Shown here: positions 11,275 to 19,064 of the stretch, piece after piece
Position numbering within the stretch: the stretch's first letter is position 1
How the letters are laid out: each line of letters starts with the position of its first letter
DNA from: DATACN01 sp038215095
Lineage (GTDB): Bacteria > Actinomycetota > Thermoleophilia > Solirubrobacterales > Thermoleophilaceae
NCBI GenBank assembly: GCA_038215095.1
Contig: JBBQRG010000003.1
Span: 1 to 64,000, forward strand
Reading direction: 5' to 3'
DNA length: 64,000 bases
The notes under the pieces: generated by a model
The model's input: only the letters and a program-made list of their open reading frames with translations
What the model was told of the DNA's origin: nothing
The model's database searches: none
Program-made: the position numbers and the translations under genes

Positions 11275-12864
11275 ATGGCGGAGCCGCATGACTATGTGAT
11301 CGTCGGGGCGGGGTCGGCGGGCTGCGTGCTCGCCAACAGGCTCACCGCCCGGGGCGCGCGCGTGCTGCTGATCGAGGCCGGCGGCAGCGACCGCAAGCTG
11401 CCGGTGAAGGCGCCGGTGGCGTTCCCCGAGCTGTTCCAGGGCCCGAATGACTGGAACTACGTGTCAGAGCCCGAGCCCGGACTGTACGGGCGGCGCTGGT
11501 ACCTGCCGCGCGCGCGGATGCTCGGCGGCTGCTCCTCGATGAACACGATGCTCTACGTGCGGGGCAACCGGGCGGACTACGACGGCTGGGCGGCCGACCA
11601 CGGCGCCACGGGCTGGAGCTACGACGAGGTGCTGCCGCTGTTCAAGCGCTCCGAGCGAAACGCCGAGCTCTCCGACTCCTTCCACGGAACGCAGGGCGAG
11701 ATGCACATCACGGGCCGCCGCTGGCTGTCCAAGCACTGGCAGCCGTTCGTGGACTCGGCCGCGGCGGCGGGCGTCGAGCGAAACGACGATTGCAACGGCG
11801 CGCGGCAGGACGGAGCCGGGCTGCTCCAAACCACCACGAAGGGCGGACGCCGCTTCAGCGCCGCCGACGCGTTCCTGCGCCCGGCGAAGGGCCGGGACGA
11901 GCTGGACGTGGTCGCCAAGGCGCTCGTGACCCGCGTCGTGCTCGAGCGGGGGCGTGCGGTGGGCGTCGAGTACGAGCAGGGCGGGAAGTCGCACACAGCG
12001 CGCGCCGGGCGCGAGGTGATCCTCTCCGCCGGCGCCTACGCCTCGCCCCAGCTCCTGATGCTGTCCGGGGTGGGTCCCGCCGACGACCTGCGCGAGCACG
12101 GGATCGAGCCGCTGGTGGACTCGCCGAACGTGGGGCGGCACCTGATGGAGCATCCGATGGCCTTCGTGAACTGGCGCACGCGCGCGAGCGGCACGCTCGA
12201 CGACGCGGCCGACCCCCGCCACCTGCTGCCCTGGCTCGTTGCGGGGAAGGGCAAGCTCTCCTCGACGGTGGCCGAGGCGGCGGTGCACTGGCGCTCCGAG
12301 CCCGGCCTGCCGGCGCCGGACTTCCAGATGCTGTTCGCGCCGGTCTACTTCTGGGAGCACGGCTTTCGCAAGACAGGCACGCCGGCGCTCACGATCGGCG
12401 CCGCCTACATCCGGCCCCGGAGCCGCGGCTCGGTGCGGCTGCGCTCCGCCGACCCGGCGGACCACCCGCGCATCACCAACAACTCGCTCACCTCCCAGGG
12501 CGAGGTCGAGGCCTTCATGCGCGCACTGGAGCTGATTCGCGAGATCGCATCACGGCCGCCGCTCTCGGGGCTCCTCGAGGAGGAGCTGAACCCCGGCATC
12601 TCGCTGCAGGGGGCCGACGACCTCACCTCCTGGCTCCGCGCCACGGCCGAGCACGAGTACCACCCCTCCTGCACTTGCCGGATCGGCTCGCCGGAGAGCG
12701 GCGTGGTGGACGCCGAGCTGCGCGTGCACGGCGTGGAGGGGCTGCGCGTGGCCGACGCGTCGGTCATGCCGAGGGTCACGTCGGGGAACACGCACGCGCC
12801 CACCGTGATGATCGGCGAGCGCTGCGCGGACCTCGTGACCGGTGAGACTAACTCGAGCGGATAA
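11275..12864 (+). CDS. GMC-family FAD-dependent oxidoreductase (choline/alcohol dehydrogenase-like)
   Basis: 529 residues. Oxidises a primary or aliphatic alcohol via FAD. GAGSAG at 11-16 binds the ADP part, LGGCSSMNTMLYVRG is the GMC signature 1, and the C-terminal YHPSCTCRIG plus VTSGNTHAP segments carry the usual catalytic His and Asn region. The start is ATG 11275; ATG 11257 in the same frame is also possible. It is divergent from the flavoprotein fusion with a roughly 60-nt gap. Substrate cannot be told from sequence; choline dehydrogenase-like proteins are the nearest familiar group. Confidence 0.9.
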   Translation: MAEPHDYVIVGAGSAGCVLANRLTARGARVLLIEAGGSDRKLPVKAPVAFPELFQGPNDWNYVSEPEPGLYGRRWYLPRARMLGGCSSMNTMLYVRGNRADYDGWAADHGATGWSYDEVLPLFKRSERNAELSDSFHGTQGEMHITGRRWLSKHWQPFVDSAAAAGVERNDDCNGARQDGAGLLQTTTKGGRRFSAADAFLRPAKGRDELDVVAKALVTRVVLERGRAVGVEYEQGGKSHTARAGREVILSAGAYASPQLLMLSGVGPADDLREHGIEPLVDSPNVGRHLMEHPMAFVNWRTRASGTLDDAADPRHLLPWLVAGKGKLSSTVAEAAVHWRSEPGLPAPDFQMLFAPVYFWEHGFRKTGTPALTIGAAYIRPRSRGSVRLRSADPADHPRITNNSLTSQGEVEAFMRALELIREIASRPPLSGLLEEELNPGISLQGADDLTSWLRATAEHEYHPSCTCRIGSPESGVVDAELRVHGVEGLRVADASVMPRVTSGNTHAPTVMIGERCADLVTGETNSSG

Positions 12865-12927
12865 CGGGTAGAAAGCGCGGCGATATTCTCCCGCGCGCGC
12901 ACACGAGCCGCCGCCCTGGTTGTCGCC

Positions 12928-13821
12928 GTGGTCGCCGCGCTGGCCGTGGCGGCGCCCGCCGCCGGCGCCGCGCCCACCTACGTCGCGCTCGGCGACTCGT
13001 ACGCGGCGGGCCCGCTGATCCCGGCGCAGCTGCCGCCGTTCGGCTGCCTGAAGTCGAGCAACAACTACGCGCACCTCGCCGCGCCCCAGCTTGGCCTGAC
13101 GCTGCGCGACCCGAGCTGCAGCGGCGCCAAGACCGACCACATGACCACCACGCAGAACGTCTCGCCCGGGCCGAATCCGCCGCAGTTCAACTCGCTCGCG
13201 AGCGACACGGCGCTCGTCACCGAGCAGATCGGCGGCAACGACATCGGCTTCACCGAGATCATCCGCAGCTGCGCCTCGTCGAGCCCGCAGGGGCACCCCC
13301 GCCAGGACCACTACGTGACCGCCGCCGGCGACGAGATCAGCAAGCGCATCCAGGCCACCGCCCCGAAGGTGGCCGCGGTCATCCAGGGCATCCACCAGCG
13401 CTCGTCGCAGGCCAAGGTCTACGTGGTCAACTACCTGCCGATCTTCCCCGAGCAGCCGCTGGCCCCCGGGCTCCCCGAGGGCTGCTACCCGCAGATCCCG
13501 GTGGCCTTCGCCGACGTGCCCTACCTGCGCGCCAAGGAGAAGGAGCTCAACCAGATGCTGGCCGACCAGGCCGCGGCAAACGGGGCAAGCCTGCTGGACA
13601 CCTACACGCTGGGAATCGGCCACGACGCCTGCGAGCCCCCGGGACTGCGCTGGGTGGAGCCCCTCGCTCCGGCGAACGCCGCCGCGCCCTTCCACCCGAA
13701 TGTCCTTGGCATGCGTGCCGAAGCGCAGCTACTAGTAGCTAGCCCCGCGCTAGGAGCGGCTGCCTGTCGCGTAGGGGGCGCGTGTGGCCGCGGGCAGCAC
13801 GCTGGCCTGGACGGGCGTTAA
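12928..13821 (+). CDS. Secreted SGNH/GDSL-type hydrolase
   Basis: About 297 residues from GTG 12928. Block I is YVALGDSYAAG with the catalytic Ser, block III is QIGGNDIGF with the oxyanion Asn, and the catalytic His is in FHPNVLGM near the end. Such proteins are secreted lipases or esterases. The start is a problem: a hydrophobic signal peptide is clear, but its basic n-region (FSRARTR) is encoded upstream of the GTG, from about 12883, and no ATG, GTG or TTG lies in frame between there and the in-frame TAA that ends the GMC gene. An AUA or other rare start is possible. The last roughly 30 residues run into repeat copy C. Confidence 0.85.
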   Translation: MVAALAVAAPAAGAAPTYVALGDSYAAGPLIPAQLPPFGCLKSSNNYAHLAAPQLGLTLRDPSCSGAKTDHMTTTQNVSPGPNPPQFNSLASDTALVTEQIGGNDIGFTEIIRSCASSSPQGHPRQDHYVTAAGDEISKRIQATAPKVAAVIQGIHQRSSQAKVYVVNYLPIFPEQPLAPGLPEGCYPQIPVAFADVPYLRAKEKELNQMLADQAAANGASLLDTYTLGIGHDACEPPGLRWVEPLAPANAAAPFHPNVLGMRAEAQLLVASPALGAAACRVGGACGRGQHAGLDGR

Positions 13822-13830
13822 GGGGCGCGC
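13752..13830 (+). repeat. Intergenic repeat family, copy C
   Basis: Same element as copies A and B, more diverged, with the core GTGTGGCCGCGGGCAGCACG intact. It covers the 3' end of the SGNH hydrolase gene, whose poorly conserved tail it encodes, and ends just before the stop of the convergent usp gene. Boundaries are approximate. Confidence 0.6.
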
Positions 13831-13835
13831 CTCGC

Positions 13836-14282
13836 CTACGGCGAGTCGCTATCGGTATTAACGATCATCACCGAGCATTTGGCGTGGCGGGAGATCTTCT
13901 CCGGGACGCCTCCCAGCAGGAAGCGCTTCTTGCCGGTCAGTCCCTTGTTGCCGATCACGATCACGTCGGCGCTCTCGCTCGCGGCGGCGTCGAGGATGGC
14001 CTCGGCGGCGGTGCCTTCGCGGGCGGCCCAGTCCACGGCGGCGACGCCCTGCTCCTCGGCCTTCCGGGCCTCGCGGGCGAGCACGGACTCGGCGACCGTG
14101 CGGAGGTCCACGGTGGCGACCTCGCGGCTGGTCTGGATCGACTCCCAGTGGCGCTCGGTGTCGCCGAAGGCGGCCACCAGGTGGAGGCGCGCTCCCTGGC
14201 TCTTGCAGAGGTCGATTGCCTCCTGGACCGCGCGGTCGGCGCGGGCTGAGCCATCGGTGCCGGCAACCACCGTCCGGAACAT
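13836..14282 (-). CDS. Universal stress protein, UspA family
   Basis: 148 residues, single Usp domain. Starts MFRTVVAGTDGS with the N-terminal Asp used for ATP binding. The C-terminal nucleotide motif is G-x2-G-x9-G at GNKGLTGKKRFLLGG; the Ser/Thr that normally follows the last Gly is Gly here, as the sequence reads GGVPEKI where relatives have GSVP. UspA proteins bind ATP and modulate stress survival in the cytoplasm. Stands alone, converging on the SGNH hydrolase gene. Confidence 0.9.
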   Translation of the reverse strand: MFRTVVAGTDGSARADRAVQEAIDLCKSQGARLHLVAAFGDTERHWESIQTSREVATVDLRTVAESVLAREARKAEEQGVAAVDWAAREGTAAEAILDAAASESADVIVIGNKGLTGKKRFLLGGVPEKISRHAKCSVMIVNTDSDSP

Positions 14283-14333
14283 GACGTGCCGACCATAACC
14301 GGTCCGAGCCTGAGGGCCTAGCCTATTGGCGCT

Positions 14334-14918
14334 GTGACCGCCGACGGCAACCTGCTGGAGCGCGACGGCGAGCTCGCCTCGCTCGAGTCGCTGATCGACG
14401 ACGCCGCCGGCGGCCGCGCGCGGCTGGCGCTCGTGGAGGGGCCCGCGGGCATCGGGAAGTCCACCCTGATGCTGGAGGCCAGGCGCCGCGCCGGCGAGGC
14501 GGGCATGCGGGCTCTGGCGGCGCGCGGGAGCGAGCTCGAGCGTCAGTTCCCGTTCGGCGTCGTGCGCCAGCTGTTCGAGCCGCTGCTGGTGGACCCGAAG
14601 CGGAGAAAGCAGGCGCTGAGCGGCGCCGCGGCCACCGCTGCCACGGTGTTCGAGGCGCCGGTGGACGGCGAGGGCGAGCTGAGCGGCGACGGCTCGTTCG
14701 CCGTGCTGCACGGCCTGTACTGGCTGACGGTGAACCTGACCGGCGAGAGCCCGCTGCTGCTGGCCGTGGACGACCTGCACTGGTGCGACCGGCCGTCGCT
14801 GCGGTTCCTGCTCTACCTGGCCCGGCGGCTCGAGGGACTGCCGGCGCTGGTGGCCGGGAGCCTGCGCCCCGATGAGCCGGGCGCGGACGCCGCATTGCTG
14901 GGTGAGCTGGCGAACTGA
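14334..14918 (+). pseudogene. LuxR-type AAA regulator, N-terminal remnant
   Basis: Only 194 residues remain. Walker A GPAGIGKST is at 36-44 and Walker B LLLAVDDLHWCD at 141-152, the layout of the large (about 900-residue) AAA/LuxR regulators of actinobacteria. The frame stops 42 residues after Walker B, so the rest of the ATPase, the repeat region and the LuxR DNA-binding helix-turn-helix are missing. The next reading frame, 11 nt on, begins in the middle of an unrelated FAD-oxidase domain. This looks like the left side of a deletion; the fragment cannot work as a DNA-binding regulator. Confidence 0.8.
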
Positions 14919-14929
14919 AGACAAGGGCA

Positions 14930-16021
14930 ATGCAGGGCGTCGAGATCGACGCGTCGGCGCGCCGCGCCCGCGTGCTGGCCGGCAGCAAGTGGGAGGAAGT
15001 CGTGCCGCGCGCCTCGGAGCTCGGCCTGGCCGCCCTCCACGGCTCGTCGCCGGACGTCGGCGTCGTGGGCTACTCGCTCGGCGGCGGCATGGGCTGGTAC
15101 GCCCGCAAGCACGGCCTCCAGACCAACAGCGTCACGGCCATCGAGCTCGTGACCGCCGACGGCGAGCCGGTGCGGACCGACGCCGACCACGAGCCCGAGC
15201 TGTTCTGGGCGCTGCGCGGCGGCGGCGGCAACTTCGGCGTCGTGACCGCCATCGAGTTCGACCTCTTCCCGCTCGAGCAGGTCTACGCGGGCACGCTGTT
15301 CTTCCCCTACGAGCGGGCCTCCGAGGTCATGCACGCCTGGCGCGAGTGGACGGCCGACACGCCCGACGAGATCACCTCCACGGCGAAGCTGCTGCAGTTC
15401 CCGCCGCTGCCGGACATACCGGAGATCGTGCGCGGGCAGTCGTTCGCGGTCGTGTCGGCCGCCTACCTCGGCGCGCAGGCCGAGGGCGCCGAGATCATGC
15501 GGCCGCTGCGCGAGCTCGGCCCGGCGATGGACACCTTCGCGATGGTCCCGCCGGCCGCGCTGGCGGACCTGGCGATGGACCCGCCGGACCCGGTCCCCTA
15601 CGCCAGCACGAGCCAGGTCGTGTGCGACCTGCCCGCCGAGGGTCTCGACGACCTGCTGGCCGTGACCGGCCCCGGCTCCGGCTCCCAGCTCGTGGCCGTC
15701 GAGCTGCGCCAGACCGGCGGCGCCCTGTCGCGCACCGCGGAGCACCACGGCGCGCTCGGCTCGGTGGCAGGCTCGTTCGTGTCGTTTGCGGTCGGCGTGG
15801 TGATGGACGAGGCGACGGCCGTCACCGCGAAGGCCCAGCTCGGCCTGGTCCACGACGCGCTCGCGCCCTACAGGGCCGGGGAATACCTCAACTTCGCCGA
15901 GGGCGACACCGACGTGCGCGACTCGTTCGCCGAGGGCGTCTACGCGCGGCTGCAGGCGGCCAAGGCGAGCTACGACCCGCAGGGCCGCTTCCACGCCAAC
16001 CACGAGATCGAGACCGACTGA
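14930..16021 (+). pseudogene. FAD-linked oxidase (BBE type), 5'-truncated
   Basis: 363 residues beginning MQGVEIDAS. In intact berberine-bridge-type oxidases this stretch lies about 80-100 residues into the protein, after the FAD-binding His region, which is absent here. What remains is the second half of the FAD domain (GYSLGGGMGWYARKHG, ELFWALRGGGGNFGVVT), the substrate domain, and the C-terminal BBE segment ending YDPQGRFHANHEI. The ATG has a fair AAGG upstream, so a truncated product might be made, but without the flavin-attachment region it is probably dead. It pairs with the truncated regulator upstream as the two sides of one deletion. Confidence 0.75.
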
Positions 16022-16029
16022 TTCGCGGC

Positions 16030-16058
16030 GCGTTCGCCCCCGAATCGGGGGCGAACGC
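16030..16058. terminator. Perfect 13-bp hairpin after the oxidase remnant
   Basis: Stem 16030-16042 pairs exactly with 16046-16058 around a 3-nt loop (left arm GCGTTCGCCCCCG). It sits 8 nt after the oxidase stop and 28 nt before the response-regulator start. No T-run follows, as is common in very GC-rich genomes. A terminator is the simplest reading; an operator is possible. Confidence 0.6.
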
Positions 16059-16086
16059 CGCTCCAGCGGCTACGCTGGCGCGCGGG

Positions 16087-16470
16087 ATGGCTACCGAAGG
16101 GCAACCGATCAAGGTCCTGATAGCCGACGACGACCCGATCGTCCGGGCGGTGATGGAGGGCCTGGTCGGCCGCGAGGAGGACCTTGAGCTCGTGGGCTCT
16201 GCCAGCGAGGCCGCCGAGGCCGCAGCGCTGGCGCGCGACCACCAGCCGGACGTGGCCGTGCTGGACTGGGTGATGCCCGAGGGCGGCGGGCCGCAGGCGG
16301 CGAAGGACATCGCCAACGTCAGCCCAAAGACGAAGGTGATCGCGCTCACGGCGTCCGACAGCGGGCACGCCGCGATCGACATGATGCGCGCGGGCGCGGT
16401 GAACGTGCTGATCAAGGACGCCTCGATGCCAGAGATTGCAGAGGCGATTCGCGTCGCCGCGCGCGGCTGA
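16087..16470 (+). CDS. Single-domain response regulator (receiver only)
   Basis: 127 residues with a complete receiver domain and no output domain: acidic D14/D15, phosphoacceptor D60, Thr88 and Lys110. CheY-like proteins of this kind act by protein contacts or as phosphate relays. No histidine kinase lies in the window. The stop at 16470 is followed at once by the GTG of a ROK kinase gene (TGA-GTG with no spacer), so the two are probably cotranslated. Partner unknown. Confidence 0.9.
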   Translation: MATEGQPIKVLIADDDPIVRAVMEGLVGREEDLELVGSASEAAEAAALARDHQPDVAVLDWVMPEGGGPQAAKDIANVSPKTKVIALTASDSGHAAIDMMRAGAVNVLIKDASMPEIAEAIRVAARG

Positions 16471-17436
16471 GTGCGGGGCGGGCTCGACCTCGGCGGAACC
16501 AAGATCCAGGCCGCGATCCTGGACGAGCACGGCGAGATCGTCGGCCAGTCGCGCCGGCCGACGCCGGGCGAGGGCGGGCCCCCCGCGGTAGTGGAGGCGC
16601 TGGCCGAGGCGCTTGCCGAGGCGGCCGACGAGGCAGGGGTGGAGTCGGGTGACCTAGAGGGCGTGGGCGTTGGCTCGCCGGGCGCCGTGGACGCGAAGGC
16701 CGGCACGGTGGCCGAGGCCCGCAACATCCCCGAGTGGAGCGACGAGCCCTACCCGCTGGGCCCGGAGCTCGCCAAGCTTGCCGGCGTGCCGGTGGCGCTC
16801 GGCAACGACGTGCAGGTGGCCGTCGAGGCCGAGTACAAGCTCGGCGCCGCCGAGGACAGCCACTCGCTGCTGGGCGTGTTCTGGGGCACCGGGGTGGGCG
16901 GCGGGATCATCCTCGACGGCAAGCCGTGGCTGGGGCGCGGCGCCGCCGGCGAGATCGGCCACATGGTGGTCAAGAACGGCGGCGCCCAATGCCCCTGCGG
17001 GCGGCTCGGCTGCATGGAGGCCTACGCCGGGCGCGGAGCCATGGAGGCGCGGGCGCGCGAGCTCGTGGACAAGGGCCGGGAGACCGTGCTGTTCGAGATC
17101 ATGGAGGAGCGCGGCCGCGACCGGCTGGCCAGCGGAATCTGGGAGCGCGCGCTGAAGGCCGAGGACGAGCTGGCGATCGAGCTGATCGAGCGCGCTCTCG
17201 AGGCGCTCGGGGCGGGCATCGCCTCGGCGGTGAACCTGCTCGATATCGAGACCGTGGTGATCGGCGGCGGCCTGGGCACGCGCCTGGGCGAGCCCTACGT
17301 GGAGCGGATCGAGGAGGCGATGCAGCCGCACCTCTTCGTGGACGACCGCCCGCCGGCCGTGCGTCTGGCGGCCCTGGGCGACCTCGGCGGGGCCACCGGC
17401 GCCGCGCTCCTCGTTGGCCGCCGGTCCATGTCGTAG
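16471..17436 (+). CDS. ROK-family sugar kinase
   Basis: 321 residues. DLGGTK near residues 6-11, WGTGVGGGIILDGK as second phosphate motif, EIGHM with the metal His, and the zinc motif CPCGRLGCMEAYAG. It is the second ROK kinase in the window and differs clearly from the one in the pentose-phosphate operon. Probably a glucokinase, but N-acetylglucosamine or mannose kinases share these motifs. It begins at GTG directly after the response-regulator stop, and galK follows with one small gene between, pointing to sugar use. Confidence 0.85.
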   Translation: MRGGLDLGGTKIQAAILDEHGEIVGQSRRPTPGEGGPPAVVEALAEALAEAADEAGVESGDLEGVGVGSPGAVDAKAGTVAEARNIPEWSDEPYPLGPELAKLAGVPVALGNDVQVAVEAEYKLGAAEDSHSLLGVFWGTGVGGGIILDGKPWLGRGAAGEIGHMVVKNGGAQCPCGRLGCMEAYAGRGAMEARARELVDKGRETVLFEIMEERGRDRLASGIWERALKAEDELAIELIERALEALGAGIASAVNLLDIETVVIGGGLGTRLGEPYVERIEEAMQPHLFVDDRPPAVRLAALGDLGGATGAALLVGRRSMS

Positions 17437-17445
17437 CTTTGGTGC

Positions 17446-17676
17446 GTGCAGTTCGTCACTCTGCCCCCGGGGCATGAGGAGCGCGATTTCATCCTGGCCA
17501 GCCGGATTCTCGATGAGCTGGGACTCGAGGAACTGCACGTGTTCTGGACGCCGCGGCGCCCGCCGTTCCCGAGCCCGGCCCGCAGGCTGCCCGCGCGCGA
17601 CCCGCTCGGCGTGCCCGGCCTCCTCGGGCTGCTCGGGCTCGTGGCGGCGCACGTCGGCAAGCGCCTGCAGCGCTAG
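17446..17676 (+). CDS. Small hypothetical protein
   Basis: 76 residues from GTG 17446, 9 nt after the ROK kinase stop and 12 nt before galK. The N-terminal half (FVTLPPGHEERDFILASRIL) looks folded and acidic; the second half is Pro/Arg/Gly/Leu-rich with a weakly hydrophobic end. No family recognised. The tight packing in a same-strand run supports that it is real. Confidence 0.55.
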   Translation: MQFVTLPPGHEERDFILASRILDELGLEELHVFWTPRRPPFPSPARRLPARDPLGVPGLLGLLGLVAAHVGKRLQR

Positions 17677-17688
17677 CGCTCCGCGCCG

Positions 17689-18720
17689 GTGACCCGCGCC
17701 TTCGCGCCCGGGCGCGTGAACCTGATCGGCGAGCACACCGACTACAACTTCGGCCTCTGCCTGCCGTTCGCCATCGAGCGCGGCGTGACCGTGAGCGCCG
17801 AGCCGCTGCCCGGCGAGCGTTTCGAGGCGCTGGCCGCCGACGTCGGCGAGCGCGACGCCTTCGACCGCGGCGACCGCTCGCCGGCCGAGGGCTGGCGCGC
17901 CTTCGTGAGAGGCATGGTGGCCGAGCTCGAGGCGGCGGGACACCGCGTGCCGGCGGCGCGGCTCACGATCGAGGGCGACCTGCCGCGCGGGTCCGGCCTG
18001 TCGTCGTCGGCGGCGCTGGAGGTGGCACTCGCGCTGGCGCTGCTGGACCTTGCCGGCCGGCCCGAGCTCGACCGGATCGAGCTCGCCCGGCTCTGCTCGC
18101 GCGTCGAGAACGAGTGGGCCGGCGCCGATACGGGGCTGCTCGACCAGCTGGCCGTGCTGCTTGGCGGCGAGGGTCACGCGCTGCTGCTGGACTGCCGCAG
18201 CCTGGAGACCGAGCAGGTGCCCCTCGAGCTGGACGGCTGGCTCCTCGTCACGCTCGACTCGGGCGCCGAGCACTCACACGCCGAGTCGGGCTACAACGAG
18301 CGGCGCGACGAGTGCCGGCAGGCCTGTGAGCTGCTGAAAGTGGAGTCCCTCCGCGAGGCCTCCCGCAAAGACGTCGAGCGCCTGCCGCCGCCGCTCGACC
18401 GCCGCGCGCGCCACGTGCTGTCCGAGAACGAGCGCGTCGAGCAGGCCGCGGCTGTGCTGCGCGAGGGCGAGCTGGCCGGCCTCGGGCCCCTGCTCGACGC
18501 CTCGCACGCGAGCCTGCGCGACGACTACGAGGTGTCGGTGCCCGAGGTGGAGGCCGCAGTGGCCGCCTGCAAGGAGGCCGGGGCGAGCGGAGCGCGAATC
18601 GTGGGCGGCGGCTTCGGCGGCTCGGTCCTTGCGCTGTTCCCGCCCGGCTCGGAGCCGCCGCGGGACGCGCTGGAGGTGCGCCCGGGCCCCGCCGCCAGGC
18701 TGCTGGAGGACGAGGGCTAG
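17689..18720 (+). CDS. galK: Galactokinase (GHMP family)
   Basis: 343 residues, a little short for GalK. The galactokinase signature GRVNLIGEHTDYNFG is at 8-22, the GHMP ATP motif LPRGSGLSSSAALE at 98-111, and motif 3 GGGFGGSVLAL near the C-terminus. Phosphorylates galactose at C1 in the Leloir pathway; no galT or galE is nearby. GTG start at 17689. Its TAG overlaps the stop of the convergent membrane gene in a shared CTAG. Confidence 0.9.
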   Translation: MTRAFAPGRVNLIGEHTDYNFGLCLPFAIERGVTVSAEPLPGERFEALAADVGERDAFDRGDRSPAEGWRAFVRGMVAELEAAGHRVPAARLTIEGDLPRGSGLSSSAALEVALALALLDLAGRPELDRIELARLCSRVENEWAGADTGLLDQLAVLLGGEGHALLLDCRSLETEQVPLELDGWLLVTLDSGAEHSHAESGYNERRDECRQACELLKVESLREASRKDVERLPPPLDRRARHVLSENERVEQAAAVLREGELAGLGPLLDASHASLRDDYEVSVPEVEAAVAACKEAGASGARIVGGGFGGSVLALFPPGSEPPRDALEVRPGPAARLLEDEG

Positions 18721-19055
18721 GTGCCCGGCGCCCGGCGCAGGCGTCCCGAGCCCGGCCCTTCCTCGCCCTCCTCGATCTCCGTGAACGGGCGCACGAGGGC
18801 CCAGACGAGGAAGAGCACGCCGGCCACGAGGATCGCCAGCCCGGCGTAGAGGTTGATGTTCACGCCGGCCGCCTGGTGCTTGTCGGAGTCGCTGCCGAAG
18901 ATGCCGGCGCCCGTTATCAGCAGCCCGTAGAGCAGCAGCACGCCGCCAATGATGCGGCGGATGTCGAGCAGGTTGGCGGCCTTCTTCGCCTCCTCCTCGC
19001 TGACCTGCGGCTCGTCCGTCTGGTCTGGCTGGTTCGGCTGGTCGGTGCCCTCCAC
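18717..19055 (-). CDS. Small membrane protein with two transmembrane segments
   Basis: 112 residues from GTG 19055. A soluble, acidic, Gln/Pro-rich N-terminus (1-30) is followed by two hydrophobic segments (about 35-53 and 68-88) and an acidic/basic tail. No family recognised. It starts 9 nt after the symporter stop on the same strand, so is probably cotranscribed with it, and might be an accessory subunit; that is inference from position only. Confidence 0.6.
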   Translation of the reverse strand: MEGTDQPNQPDQTDEPQVSEEEAKKAANLLDIRRIIGGVLLLYGLLITGAGIFGSDSDKHQAAGVNINLYAGLAILVAGVLFLVWALVRPFTEIEEGEEGPGSGRLRRAPGT

Positions 19056-19064
19056 CGGCGCCTC

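Noticed and set aside
13752..13830. Insertion-sequence ends or MITE with target duplication for the 79-nt repeats
   Set aside because: No terminal inverted repeats and no flanking direct duplications were visible at copies A, B or C, so they were described only as intergenic repeats.
14930..16021. Intact short FAD oxidase
   Set aside because: The frame opens in the middle of the FAD-binding domain and lacks the flavin-attachment region, so it was listed as truncated despite a fair ribosome-binding site.
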